Shown: piece after piece, positions 49,217 through 58,022 of the stretch
Layout: each line of letters opens with the position of its first letter
Position numbering within the stretch: position 1 is the first letter of the stretch
Origin: Micromonospora echinospora
Lineage (GTDB): Bacteria > Actinomycetota > Actinomycetes > Mycobacteriales > Micromonosporaceae
DNA length: 64,000 bases
Assembly: GCF_900091495.1 (NCBI RefSeq)
Contig: NZ_LT607413.1
Span: 2,232,001-2,296,000, forward strand
Direction: 5' to 3'
The notes under the pieces: model-generated
The model's database searches: none
Told to the model about the DNA's origin: nothing
What the model saw: the letters and a program-made list of their open reading frames with translations, nothing else
Program-made: the position numbers and the translations under genes

Positions 49217-49747
49217 GTGGCCGAGGCTCTCTACGCCACCTTGCACACCAACCATGGCCCGATCCGGTTGGAGCTCTTCTCCAACCACGCCCCGAAGACC
49301 GTCCGCAACTTCGTGGAGCTGGCCGAGGGCACCCGGGAGTACACCGACCCGCGCACCGGCCAGCCGGGCAGCGGGCCGTACTACGACGGCACCATCTCGC
49401 ACCGTGTGATCGGCGGCTTCATGGTCCAGATGGGCGACCCGACCGGCACCGGGCGCGGCGGGCCGGGCTACAAGTTCGGCGACGAGTTCCACCCGGACCT
49501 GCGCTTCGACCGTCCGTACCTGCTGGCCATGGCGAACGCCGGACCGGGCACCAACGGGTCGCAGTTCTTCATCACCGTGTCGCCGACGCCGCACCTGAAC
49601 AACCGGCACACCATCTTCGGGCAGGTGGCGGACGAGGAGTCGGTGAAGGTGGTCGACTCGATCGCCAACACCGCGACCGGCCCGAGCGACCGTCCGCTCT
49701 CCGACGTGGTGATCGAGCGGGTCGAGATCGAGCGTGCCCAGGCCTGA
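49217..49747 (+). CDS. Peptidyl-prolyl cis-trans isomerase, cyclophilin type
   Basis: A single-domain cyclophilin of 176 residues catalysing proline isomerisation in the cytoplasm. Motifs are APKTVRNFVELAEGT, YYDGTISHRVIGGFMVQMGD, and the active-site run MANAGPGTNGSQFFIT followed by LNNRHTIFGQV. No signal peptide is present. The GTG at 49217 has GAGGAG upstream. A rhomboid protease gene follows after 67 bases on the same strand. Confidence 0.95.
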   Translation: MAEALYATLHTNHGPIRLELFSNHAPKTVRNFVELAEGTREYTDPRTGQPGSGPYYDGTISHRVIGGFMVQMGDPTGTGRGGPGYKFGDEFHPDLRFDRPYLLAMANAGPGTNGSQFFITVSPTPHLNNRHTIFGQVADEESVKVVDSIANTATGPSDRPLSDVVIERVEIERAQA

Positions 49748-49814
49748 CCCCCGTACGAGGTACCTTTGCTCGCATGACTGAGCGCCGCAGGTGCGCGGAC
49801 GGGAGGGCGAGACC

Positions 49815-50726
49815 GTGAGCGAGTCACCGCCGACCACGCCCGTCTGCTACCGGCACCCCGGTCGGGAGACGTACATCCGGTGCACCCGCTGTGACCGTCC
49901 GATCTGCCCGGAGTGCATGCGGGACGCCTCCGTGGGACACCAGTGCCCGGAGTGCGTGAGCGAGGGTCGACGTTCGGTGCGACCGGCGCGCACCGCCTTC
50001 GGTGGCGGTGCCGTCGGTCGCCAGGGCTACGTGACCAAGGCCCTGATCGCGCTGAACCTGCTCATGATGCTGCTCTCCATCGCCTCCGACCGTGGGGGCG
50101 ACTCGGCGGCCGGTGGCTCCGGGTTCGGCGGGCTGATGGGCGGCAGCACCCCGCTGACCGAGTGGGGTGCGGTGCTCGGCCGGGCGCTCTTCTCCGACGG
50201 CGCCATCCACGGCGTCGCCGAGGGCGAGTGGTACCGCCTGCTCACCGCGATGTTCCTGCACTACGGCGTGGTGCACCTGCTGCTCAACATGTGGGCACTG
50301 TGGGTGCTCGGGCGGTCCCTGGAGGGGGTCCTCGGGCCGCTGCGCTTCCTGGCGCTCTACCTGATCGCCGGGTTGGGTGGCAACGTCGCGGCGTACCTCT
50401 TCAGCGCACCCAACGCCGCCACGGCCGGTGCCTCCACCGCCATCTTCGGTCTCTTCGCCGCGCTCTTCGTGATCATGCGTCGGCTCGGGCGGGACACCTC
50501 GGCGGTGGTGCCCATCCTGGTGATCAACCTGGTCTTCACCTTCGCCGTGCCGGGCATCTCCATCGCCGGCCACCTCGGCGGCCTGGTCGTCGGGGCGCTG
50601 ATGGCGCTGGTCCTGGCCTATGCCCCCCGGATGCGCCGGTCGGCCTTCCAGGTCGCCGGTGGCGCGGTCATCGTGGTGGCCCTGCTCGGCCTGGTCCTCC
50701 TCCGCACCGCCGCCCTGCTCGGCTGA
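49815..50726 (+). CDS. Rhomboid-family intramembrane serine protease with N-terminal zinc-binding motif
   Basis: A membrane protease of 303 residues. The first 50 residues carry a B-box-like zinc site (Cys11, His14, Cys23, Cys26, Cys31, Cys34, His42, Cys44, Cys47). Six or seven membrane helices follow, with HLLLNMWALWVLG, the catalytic Ser in AGASTAIFG and the catalytic His in IAGHLGG. It cleaves membrane protein substrates; the target is unknown. The GTG at 49815 has GGGAGGG nine bases upstream. The zinc-finger-rhomboid fusion is usual in actinobacteria. Confidence 0.92.
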   Translation: MSESPPTTPVCYRHPGRETYIRCTRCDRPICPECMRDASVGHQCPECVSEGRRSVRPARTAFGGGAVGRQGYVTKALIALNLLMMLLSIASDRGGDSAAGGSGFGGLMGGSTPLTEWGAVLGRALFSDGAIHGVAEGEWYRLLTAMFLHYGVVHLLLNMWALWVLGRSLEGVLGPLRFLALYLIAGLGGNVAAYLFSAPNAATAGASTAIFGLFAALFVIMRRLGRDTSAVVPILVINLVFTFAVPGISIAGHLGGLVVGALMALVLAYAPRMRRSAFQVAGGAVIVVALLGLVLLRTAALLG

Positions 50727-50779
50727 CCCGCACGGTCGGCCGGTCGACCCGCACGATCGCCCTCCCGCGCGGGCGTGGG

Positions 50780-51241
50780 TCAGGGCCGACCGTCCGGCGC
50801 GGCGGGGCCGGAGCGGTGGGCGTCCAGGTACGGGGCCACGAGCGCGGCGACCTCGGCGGGGTCGGCGTCGAGGTCGTGCCGGCTGAGCAGGTGGAGCGAC
50901 TCGCCGGTGTCGATTTCGAGGAACTGGTTGCGCAGGCCGAAACGGGGACGGTCGTCCACCGCGACGGACTCGATCGACGACCAGCCGAGCGTCCGCCGGC
51001 CGGCGAAGCCGGTGACCACGGTCACCCCGGAGGGATCCACCGCGAGCCGTACCGGGGCCAGCAGGTCACGCGCGGCCCAGACGGCCAGCCCGGCCGCGCC
51101 CAGCCCGGCGAGGACCACCCGCACCGGGTCGCCCTCGGCGAAGAGCCCCCCGAGCGCCGCCAGCGTCCCGGCCCCGGCCAGCTTGACCAGCGGTAGCTTC
51201 ACCGGTACGCGCCACTGTCGGCGCAACGACCCTGGGTGCAT
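50780..51241 (-). CDS. PH-domain membrane protein
   Basis: A 153-residue protein with two hydrophobic segments (about 15-58) followed by a bacterial PH-like domain. Markers are RLAVDPSGVTVVTGFAGRRTLGWSSIESVAVD and ESLHLLSRHDLDADPAEVAALV, typical of actinobacterial PH-domain (bPH6-type) proteins. The role is unknown, possibly membrane or envelope-associated. The start is the ATG at 51241. It is convergent with the rhomboid gene and divergent from the thiolase. Confidence 0.78.
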   Translation of the reverse strand: MHPGSLRRQWRVPVKLPLVKLAGAGTLAALGGLFAEGDPVRVVLAGLGAAGLAVWAARDLLAPVRLAVDPSGVTVVTGFAGRRTLGWSSIESVAVDDRPRFGLRNQFLEIDTGESLHLLSRHDLDADPAEVAALVAPYLDAHRSGPAAPDGRP

Positions 51242-51369
51242 CCGTCCAGCATGCCCGAGCGGGGTGGACGCCGCGACGCCGCCGGCCCGGCCCGACCGGT
51301 CACCCGGGGCGGACGGCGGGTCGTCCCGCGACGTAGGATCGAGGAGTCTAAAGTTACCGGGGAGTAGAT

Positions 51370-52542
51370 ATGAGTGACGCGGTTATCGTCGGCGCGGTAC
51401 GCACCCCCGTCGGGCGGCGCAAGGGCAGCCTGGCCGGCGTCCACCCGGTGGACCTCTCGGCCCACGTGCTCCGTGCCCTCGCCGAGCGGACGGGCATCGC
51501 CCCGACCGACGTCGACGACGTGATCTGGGGCTGCGTGTCCCAGGTCGGCGAGCAGTCCTGGAACGTCGCCCGCAACGCCGTCCTCGCCGCCGGCTGGCCC
51601 GAGTCGGTCCCCGGAACCACCCTCGACCGGCAGTGCGGGTCGAGCCAGCAGGCGCTGCACTTCGCCGCCGCCACCGTCCTCTCCGGTCAGGCCGACCTGG
51701 TCGTCGCCGGGGGAGTCGAGTCGATGACCCGGGTGCCGATGGGGTCCAGCGTGGCCGACGGCATGCCCTTCAGCGACCAGATCCGTGACCGTTACCGCGG
51801 CGTCGAGGGCTTCGCCGACGACGAGCCGCTCCCGTTCAACCAGGGTGTCGGCGCGGAGCTGATCGCCGATCGCTGGCGGTTCTCCCGCACTCAGCTCGAC
51901 GAGTTCGCTCTGGCCAGCCATGAGAAGGCCGCCGCCGCCCAGGACGCGGGAGCCTTCGACGCGGAACTGGCCGAGGTGGCGTTGGCCGACGGGGGCAAGT
52001 TCACCGCCGACGAGGGCATCCGCCGGGACACCTCGCTGGAGAAGCTCGGCGAGCTGAAGACCCCGTTCCGCGCCGACGGCGTGGTCACCGCCGGGTCCGC
52101 CTCGCAGATCTCCGACGGCGCGGCGGCGCTCGCCGTCACCACCTCCGAGTGGGCCAGTCGGCACGGCCTGCGCCCGCTGGCCCGCGTACACACCGCCGTC
52201 GTCGCCGCCGACGACCCGGTCACCATGCTCACCGCCCCCATCCCGGCCACCGCGAAGGCGCTGCGCCGCGCAGGGCTGGGCATCGAGGAGATCGGGGTGT
52301 ACGAGGTGAACGAGGCTTTCGCCCCGGTGCCCCTGGCCTGGCTCGCGGAGACCGAGGCCGACCCCGAGCGGCTGAACCCGCGTGGTGGGGCGATCGCCCT
52401 CGGTCACCCGCTCGGCGCGTCCGGTGCCCGCATCATGACCACGATGCTCCAGCACATGCGGGACAACGGCATCCGCTACGGCCTGCAGACCATGTGCGAG
52501 GGCGGCGGCATGGCCAACGCCACCATCGTCGAGCTGCTGTAG
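51370..52542 (+). CDS. Acetyl-CoA acetyltransferase (thiolase)
   Basis: A thiolase of 390 residues that condenses or cleaves acyl-CoA in fatty-acid or polyhydroxyalkanoate metabolism. The acyl-accepting Cys is in LDRQCGSSQQALH. The other catalytic residues are in VNEAFAPVPLAW, GGAIALGHPLGASGAR and the terminal MCEGGGMANATIVE. The length fits the family. The ATG at 51370 follows GGGGAG. It is a monocistronic gene divergent from the PH-domain gene; no hydroxyacyl-CoA dehydrogenase is adjacent. Confidence 0.93.
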   Translation: MSDAVIVGAVRTPVGRRKGSLAGVHPVDLSAHVLRALAERTGIAPTDVDDVIWGCVSQVGEQSWNVARNAVLAAGWPESVPGTTLDRQCGSSQQALHFAAATVLSGQADLVVAGGVESMTRVPMGSSVADGMPFSDQIRDRYRGVEGFADDEPLPFNQGVGAELIADRWRFSRTQLDEFALASHEKAAAAQDAGAFDAELAEVALADGGKFTADEGIRRDTSLEKLGELKTPFRADGVVTAGSASQISDGAAALAVTTSEWASRHGLRPLARVHTAVVAADDPVTMLTAPIPATAKALRRAGLGIEEIGVYEVNEAFAPVPLAWLAETEADPERLNPRGGAIALGHPLGASGARIMTTMLQHMRDNGIRYGLQTMCEGGGMANATIVELL

Positions 52543-52681
52543 GTGGATCAGCGGCGGTCCGGGTCGTCCGCCTCCGCCTCCTGTCGGCGGCGCGGGCGGC
52601 CCTGCCGCCGGTGTCGGACAGCCGGTGTGGTGCCCGGCGCCGTGGAATTTCCGGAACCGCCGCTGGGTCGTTGGTCACGGC

Positions 52682-53236
52682 ATGGAGGTCTTCGACCGAA
52701 CGTTCCTGCCCGCCGCCGCCGAGACCGGGCTCGCCGTGCAGACGGTCAGCCGCCACATGCCCGTCTTCCGGCGCTGCGTCCGGGCGGACGACGCGACGAT
52801 CCTGGTCACCCGCTGCATCCGCCCGGACCGTCTGGTGCCCGGCGAGTACCTGCTCCTGATGACCTACCAGCGACTGGTGGTCACCCGGCAGAGCCCGCTG
52901 CTGCACCGGCTCCACCTGCACCTCAACACCGAACTGCGGCACCTGAGCAACGTCACCTGGAATCCGGATCCCCGGCTCCAGCAGGTGGAGCTGGCCGCCA
53001 CCGCGATCGACGGAGTGCGGGAGCGGTTCCTGATCCGGACGGAACACCCGAAGCAGGTGTGGCAGATCGACACCCTGCTCGACCACGCCTTCCGGTCCCG
53101 GCTACGGCTGCCCCGGGCGGTCACCCCCGCAGGAGCGCCCGTCGCGGAAGCGCCCGTCGCCGGCCGTCGGCCCGGCGGCGGCAGAAGCACATCGGGTGGA
53201 CCCGCCGCCGGCCGGCGTCCCACCGGACGGGGCTGA
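52682..53236 (+). CDS. Conserved hypothetical protein
   Basis: A 184-residue protein with a central beta-rich, PH/GRAM-like region (GEYLLLMTYQRLVVTRQSP, LNTELRHLSNVTWNPD) and a basic low-complexity C-terminus rich in Gly, Arg and Pro. No catalytic motif or membrane segment is visible. The ATG at 52682 (MEVFDRTFLPAAAETG) looks better than upstream alternatives. It lies 139 bases after the thiolase and 81 bases before the OmpR-type regulator. Confidence 0.6.
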   Translation: MEVFDRTFLPAAAETGLAVQTVSRHMPVFRRCVRADDATILVTRCIRPDRLVPGEYLLLMTYQRLVVTRQSPLLHRLHLHLNTELRHLSNVTWNPDPRLQQVELAATAIDGVRERFLIRTEHPKQVWQIDTLLDHAFRSRLRLPRAVTPAGAPVAEAPVAGRRPGGGRSTSGGPAAGRRPTGRG

Positions 53237-53317
53237 CGTACCGCCGGCCGAGGGTCCTTACCCAATCCGAACACAACTGGCCGTGATCCGGGCCGGACGG
53301 TCAGGAATCATGATCCG

Positions 53318-54013
53318 GTGAGCGTCGACGCAGCGAACCACCGTGGACTGGTCCTCGTGGTCGAGGACGAACCGGCCATCGCCGACCTGGTCCGGCTCTA
53401 CCTGGCGCGGGACGGTTTCGGCGTCCACGTCGAGCGGGACGGTCCGGCCGGGCTGACCGCCGCCCGCCGGCTCCGGCCGGTCGTCTGCGTGCTGGACATC
53501 GCCCTGCCCGGCCTGCCCGGGACCGAGGTCTGCCGTCGGCTGCGCGAGGCCGGGGACTGGACCCCGGTCATCTTCCTCACCGCCCGGGACGACGAGGTGG
53601 ACCGGATCCTCGGCCTGGAACTGGGCGCCGACGACTACGTGACCAAGCCGTTCAGCCCACGTGAGCTGGTCGCCCGGGTCCGGGCGGTGCTGCGCCGCGC
53701 GGCCGGGGTTCCGGAGGGGGCGAACCGGCCCCGGCAGGTCGGCCCGGTGACCCTCGACCCGTCCCGGCGCACGGTCACCGTCTCGGGGACGCCGGTCCAG
53801 CTCACCTCGACCGAGTTCGACCTGCTCGCCCATTTGATGGCCCGTCCCGGTCGGGTCTTCACCCGGGAGGAGCTGCTCGCCGGGGTCTGGGGTTACGCGG
53901 CGCATGCCGGCACCCGGACGGTCGACGTGCACGTGGCGCAGGTCCGAGCCAAGATCGGCGACGTCAGCGTGATCCGTACCCACCGGGGCGTGGGGTACGC
54001 CGCCGATGGCTGA
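53318..54013 (+). CDS. Response regulator, OmpR/PhoB type
   Basis: A DNA-binding response regulator of 231 residues. The receiver has VVEDEPAIADL, the phospho-acceptor Asp in CVLDIALPG, FLTARD and the conserved Lys in YVTKPFSPRE. The winged-helix domain (about 135-231) has LTSTEFDLLAHLMARPGRVF, LLAGVWGY and RTVDVHVAQVRAKIG. The GTG at 53318 is the start. Its end overlaps the kinase start by 8 bases, so the pair is co-translated. Target genes are unknown. Confidence 0.93.
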   Translation: MSVDAANHRGLVLVVEDEPAIADLVRLYLARDGFGVHVERDGPAGLTAARRLRPVVCVLDIALPGLPGTEVCRRLREAGDWTPVIFLTARDDEVDRILGLELGADDYVTKPFSPRELVARVRAVLRRAAGVPEGANRPRQVGPVTLDPSRRTVTVSGTPVQLTSTEFDLLAHLMARPGRVFTREELLAGVWGYAAHAGTRTVDVHVAQVRAKIGDVSVIRTHRGVGYAADG

Positions 54014-55475
54014 CCGCTCCGTCGGCCCGCCCGAGGTCCACCAGCCGACCGGGGCGCTGCCGACGGTGGGCACCCGGGCGGCCCGACCCCACCGGTCCCG
54101 GCCCGGCCGCACCCTGACCGCCCGGGCGGTGCTGGTGACCTGCGCGGTGTCCCTGGTCTCGGTGCTGGTCACCGCGTTGGTGGCGGTGCCCCTGGCGGTG
54201 CGCGGCGTGCAGCGGCAGGCGCAGGACACGCTGGCCGCGCAGGCGCGGATGACCGCCGAGGTGCTGCGGTTCCGGCTGGCCCGGGGCCAACCGACCGACG
54301 AGCGGCTGCTGCGCCTGCTGGAGAACCAGGGCGTCGAGACGTACGTGCTCCGGGACGGGCGGGTCGACCGGGCCGGCCTGCCGCCGCAGGTGGTCGAGCG
54401 GGTCGCCGCCGGGCAGGACGTCTCCGTGCGGCGGCTGGTCGACGGTCGCCCTTCCCTGGTCGAGGGGCGCGCGCTCGGCGACGGCGACGGGGTGGTGCTC
54501 GCCCGGTCCCGGGTCACCGGGCTCTGGCGGCAGGTGCTCGCGAGCGTCTGGATGCCACTGTTCGCCGGGCTGGCCGCCGGGGTCGTCGCCGGCTGGCTGC
54601 TCGCCCGCCGCCTGGCCCGACCGATCCGGCAGGCGGCCGTCGCCGCCGCCCGGCTCAGCGCCGGGGACCGTGCCGTGCGGGTGCCGGTCGAACCACCCGA
54701 CGAGGTCGCCGAACTGGCGTACGCGCTCAACGGGCTGGCCGAGGCGCTCGCCACCAGCGAGGGACGGCAACGGGAGTTCCTGCTCTCCGTCTCGCACGAG
54801 TTGCGTACCCCGTTGACCGCCGTCCGGGGTTACGCCGAGGCGCTCGCCGACGGCGTGCTCGGCCCCGACGAGGCGGCGCAGACCGGACGGACCATGCTGG
54901 CCGAGGCGGAACACCTGGACCGCCTGGTCAGCGACCTGCTCGCGCTGGCCCGCCTGGAGGCGGCCGACTTTCCGCTCGACCCGGTGCCGGTGGACCTCGT
55001 CCAGTTCGTCGGCGCGGCGGCGGGCACCTGGTCGACCCGGTGCGCGGCGGTCGGGTTGGCGTTCCGGGTCGAGCTGCCTGACCAGCCGGTGCCGGTGCAC
55101 ACCGACCCGGGGCGGATCCGGCAGGTGGTCGACGGGTTGCTGGAGAACGCGCTGCGGGTCGTACCCCCGGGAAGGCCGGTGGTGCTCGCGGCCCGGCCGG
55201 CCGGAGTGGACCCGGTGGCGGGCGGCATGGTCGAGGTCCGCGACGGCGGACCCGGATTCACCGACGACGACCTGGCGGTGGTGTTCGAGCGGGGCGCCCT
55301 GCACCGGCGGTACCGGGGGATCCGGAAGGTCGGCAGCGGACTGGGACTGGCGCTGGCCGCCGGACTGGTCCGGCGGCTCGGCGGCACCATCACGGCCGGG
55401 CACGCCCCGGAGGGCGGCGCGGTGTTCACCGTCCTGCTGCCTGCGGGTCCGGACCGGTCCCGGACCGCGCCCTGA
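54006..55475 (+). CDS. Sensor histidine kinase of the OmpR-type system
   Basis: A membrane sensor kinase of 489 residues. Two membrane segments (about 38-62 and 180-200) bracket an extracytoplasmic domain of about 115 residues. A HAMP domain follows (LARRLARPIRQ ... RVPVEPPDEVAEL). The HisKA box is LLSVSHELRTPLTAVRGYAE and the ATPase region has LLENALR, VRDGGPGF and GSGLGLALAAGLV. It is the cognate partner of the overlapping upstream regulator. The signal is unknown. Confidence 0.92.
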   Translation: MADRSVGPPEVHQPTGALPTVGTRAARPHRSRPGRTLTARAVLVTCAVSLVSVLVTALVAVPLAVRGVQRQAQDTLAAQARMTAEVLRFRLARGQPTDERLLRLLENQGVETYVLRDGRVDRAGLPPQVVERVAAGQDVSVRRLVDGRPSLVEGRALGDGDGVVLARSRVTGLWRQVLASVWMPLFAGLAAGVVAGWLLARRLARPIRQAAVAAARLSAGDRAVRVPVEPPDEVAELAYALNGLAEALATSEGRQREFLLSVSHELRTPLTAVRGYAEALADGVLGPDEAAQTGRTMLAEAEHLDRLVSDLLALARLEAADFPLDPVPVDLVQFVGAAAGTWSTRCAAVGLAFRVELPDQPVPVHTDPGRIRQVVDGLLENALRVVPPGRPVVLAARPAGVDPVAGGMVEVRDGGPGFTDDDLAVVFERGALHRRYRGIRKVGSGLGLALAAGLVRRLGGTITAGHAPEGGAVFTVLLPAGPDRSRTAP

Positions 55476-55573
55476 CCTCGTTTCCGCCGGTCAGCGCCGG
55501 CGGGAAGTGCCAGGTCGGTGACATCTCGCCCGGTGCTTCCACGCGGGGTCGACACGCTACGCTGTCACCGACG

Positions 55574-55579
55574 TACAGT
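55574..55579 (+). promoter_or_regulatory. -10 box of leaderless promoter candidate (GT2)
   Basis: TACAGT ends seven bases before the GTG at 55587; a TCGACA 19 bases further upstream could be a weak -35. Confidence 0.4.
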
Positions 55580-55586
55580 CGCCCCC

Positions 55587-56294
55587 GTGGAGAAGCCCGT
55601 GAAGCTGTCGATTCTCATGCCGGTCTTCAACGAGGAGGAACGCATCGCGGACGCCCTCAAGCAGGCGCTGGCGGTCGAATACCCGTGCGACATCGAACTG
55701 CTCGTGGTCGACGACGGCAGCCGCGACGGGACGGCCGAGGTCCTCAGCCGGGTCGACGACGCCCGGCTGCGGGTGATCACCCATCCCCGTAACGCGGGCA
55801 AAGGCGCGGCCATCCGGACGGCCGTGGCCCACGCCGAGGGCGACTACATGGTCATCCTCGACGCGGACCTGGAATACGACCCGCAGGACATCCCGAAGCT
55901 GCTCGCCCCGGTGCTCGACGGCCGCGCCCAGGTGGTCTACGGCAATCGCACCTTCGGCAGCCACAGCGCCTACAGCTTCTGGTACGTGATGGGCAACAAG
56001 GGCGTCACCACGGCCGCGAACGTGCTCTTCAACTCGTACATCGGTGACCTGGAGACCTGCTTCAAGCTCATGCCCATCGAGCTGTACCGCTCGCTCGACG
56101 TACGGTCCCGGGGTTTCGGCATGGAGGCGGAGGTGACCGGCAAGCTGCTGCGTCGCCGGATCCGCCCGTACGAGGTGCCGATCAGCTACCGAGCCCGGGG
56201 GCGCGAGGAGGGCAAGAAGATCACCTGGAAGGACGGCGTCGAGGCGATCTGGATCCTGGGCCGGGAGCGGGCCCGCCGCCAACCCCGGCCCTGA
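55587..56294 (+). CDS. Glycosyltransferase family 2 (DPG/DPM synthase-like)
   Basis: A GT-A-fold transferase of 235 residues. It shows LSILMPVFNEEERIADAL, ELLVVDDGSRDGT, the DxD-containing YMVILDADLEYDPQDI, and GDLETCFKLMPIELY. There is no C-terminal membrane segment, and the RGREEGKKITWKDG motif is typical of polyprenyl-phosphate glucose or mannose synthase-like enzymes. It probably makes a lipid-linked sugar at the membrane. The GTG at 55587 has TACAGT seven bases upstream and no Shine-Dalgarno sequence, pointing to a leaderless message. Confidence 0.9.
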   Translation: MEKPVKLSILMPVFNEEERIADALKQALAVEYPCDIELLVVDDGSRDGTAEVLSRVDDARLRVITHPRNAGKGAAIRTAVAHAEGDYMVILDADLEYDPQDIPKLLAPVLDGRAQVVYGNRTFGSHSAYSFWYVMGNKGVTTAANVLFNSYIGDLETCFKLMPIELYRSLDVRSRGFGMEAEVTGKLLRRRIRPYEVPISYRARGREEGKKITWKDGVEAIWILGRERARRQPRP

Positions 56295-56322
56295 CCACCT
56301 CCGACACCGTCGGCGAGCGGTC

Positions 56323-57264
56323 TCAGCCCAGGAACGCGTCGATCGAACGGCGTAGCCCGGCCGCGTCCAGTCCGTGCCAGCGACTGTGGTCGGTCGCCGT
56401 GCCGTAACGGCGCAGATCACGCCGGCCGACCCCGAGCGCCAGCAGTCGGTGCGGTCGGTCCATGAGCGCCTCGCCCACCACCCGGCTCGACGTGCCGGCC
56501 AGGTAGGGCTCCACCAGGATCACCTCGGTAGCGGCGAGCGCCCGCAGCCCGACGGTGTCGAAGGGGCGCGGCCGGTGGGTGTACGCCACCGTCACATCCA
56601 GCCCGGCCACCGCCGCCAGGGTCTCGTCCAGCAGCGGGCCCACCGCCACCACCAGTGGCGCGCCCGGCCCCGCGTCCCGGAGCACCCGCAGCGAGCCGTC
56701 GCCGCCGTACGGCCGGCGGTTCGCCATCGTCGACAACCGCAGGTAAACCGCGTCGTCGCCGGCCACCGCCGTACGTAGCAGCGGCGGGACCTCGTCGGGG
56801 TGCCCCGGCACGTGCACCGTCCAGCCGTGCAGCGTGTCGATCAGCGCCACGTCCGCCGGGGATAGGTGGGTCCGACCGGCCTCCGGCCGGTCGTAGGAGG
56901 CGCCGACGCTGACCAGCACGGCGGTCACGTCCTGGTGGTCGAGGTCCAGCTTGATCTGCTCGTACGCCCGCTCGACGAGGAACGGGGCATAGGTGTGCAC
57001 CACCGGGCGGAGCCCGGCCAGGGCCAGTCCGCCGGCCACGCCGACCATCAACTGCTCCCGGATGCCGACGTTGACCACCCGGTCCGGGTGCCGCCGGGCC
57101 GCCTCACGGAAGCTGTCCGCCGAGATGTCGGCGAGCACCACGGCGGTCCGCGGATCCTCGGCCAGCAACTCGTACGCGGTGTCCACGAAGCGGTCCCGCA
57201 TGACGATCTCCTCCACCCACTCCCCGACCGCCGGGATCACGGGTGCCTCGCTGACTGCCGTCAC
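56323..57264 (-). CDS. Transketolase C-terminal part (split transketolase)
   Basis: The pyrimidine-binding and C-terminal domains of a split transketolase, 313 residues. It has ADISADSFREAARRHPDRVVN, IREQLMVGVAGGLALAG, the cofactor-interacting region and a late VILVEPYLAGTSS. It pairs with the ThDP-binding half encoded three bases upstream to form a holoenzyme that moves two-carbon units between sugar phosphates. The GTG at 57264 is the start. Both halves are intact. The operon is divergent from soxR. Confidence 0.88.
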   Translation of the reverse strand: MTAVSEAPVIPAVGEWVEEIVMRDRFVDTAYELLAEDPRTAVVLADISADSFREAARRHPDRVVNVGIREQLMVGVAGGLALAGLRPVVHTYAPFLVERAYEQIKLDLDHQDVTAVLVSVGASYDRPEAGRTHLSPADVALIDTLHGWTVHVPGHPDEVPPLLRTAVAGDDAVYLRLSTMANRRPYGGDGSLRVLRDAGPGAPLVVAVGPLLDETLAAVAGLDVTVAYTHRPRPFDTVGLRALAATEVILVEPYLAGTSSRVVGEALMDRPHRLLALGVGRRDLRRYGTATDHSRWHGLDAAGLRRSIDAFLG

Positions 57265-57267
57265 GGC

Positions 57268-57975
57268 TCACTCCTTCTCGTCGACGACCGCGACGACGAC
57301 GTGCGGCCGGTTGTGGTCGTGCCCGGTCAGGGCGGTGTACAGGGCGTCGTGGTCGTGTCCGTCGACGGTGGACGCCTGCCAGCCGTTGACGGTGAACCGG
57401 GCCGCGATCCCGCCGGCCCAGCCGTGCGTGGCGGACCGGTTGTCCACCACGATCGCGGTCAGTCCGGCCAGTCCGGTCGCGCCCGCGTAGGCGATCGCCT
57501 CGTGGTTGGAGCCCTCGTCGAGTTCGGCGTCGCCGAGCAGGACGTACACCCTCGGGGTGAGCAGCCCCTGGGCCCGCAGCCCGAGCGCGGTGCCCACGCC
57601 GAGACCGAGCCCGTGCCCGAGTGACCCGGACCCGATCTCGACGCCCGGCACCAGGACCCGGTCGGGATGGCCGCCGAGGCGGCTCGCCGGACCGTAGACG
57701 TCGTCCAGCCAGTCCGGCGGGACGAACCCCTTCGCGGCGAGGACGGCGTAGTAGCCGGCGACGGCGTGCCCCTTGGAGAGGAGGAACCGGTCCCGGTCCG
57801 GGTCGTCCGGCTGGTCCGGGTGGATCCGTAGGATCCGGTCGTAGAGCACCCAGAGGACGTCGATGGTGGAGTACACGTTCGAGCTGAACTCGTCCTCCTG
57901 GGCCGCCGCGATCCGGCGCAGCAGCGGCGCGACCGGGGCCGGGACGACAGGGGCGCTGGCGATGGTGACGGTCAT
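57268..57975 (-). CDS. Transketolase N-terminal part (split transketolase)
   Basis: The ThDP/pyrophosphate-binding half of a split transketolase, about 235 residues. It has NVYSTIDVLWVLYDRILR, RFLLSKGHAVAGYYAVLA, GSLGHGLGLGVGTALG, and the metal-diphosphate motif GDAELDEGSNHEA ... VVDNRSATHG. The ATG at 57975 is chosen; a GTG at 58002 would place the start inside the MerR-type dyad. The gene is co-transcribed with the C-terminal half. Its position opposite soxR suggests oxidative-stress control. Confidence 0.87.
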   Translation of the reverse strand: MTVTIASAPVVPAPVAPLLRRIAAAQEDEFSSNVYSTIDVLWVLYDRILRIHPDQPDDPDRDRFLLSKGHAVAGYYAVLAAKGFVPPDWLDDVYGPASRLGGHPDRVLVPGVEIGSGSLGHGLGLGVGTALGLRAQGLLTPRVYVLLGDAELDEGSNHEAIAYAGATGLAGLTAIVVDNRSATHGWAGGIAARFTVNGWQASTVDGHDHDALYTALTGHDHNRPHVVVAVVDEKE

Positions 57976-57991
57976 ACCGCTAGCCTGCAAC

Positions 57992-58007
57992 TTGAAGCTC
58001 ACTTCAA
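57992..58007. promoter_or_regulatory. MerR-type dyad between split transketolase and soxR
   Basis: TTGAAG-CTCA-CTTCAA is a perfect inverted repeat, 16 bases upstream of the transketolase ATG and 15 upstream of the soxR ATG. It is the likely SoxR operator by position. Confidence 0.65.
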
Positions 58008-58022
58008 CTCAAGGGCTACGTG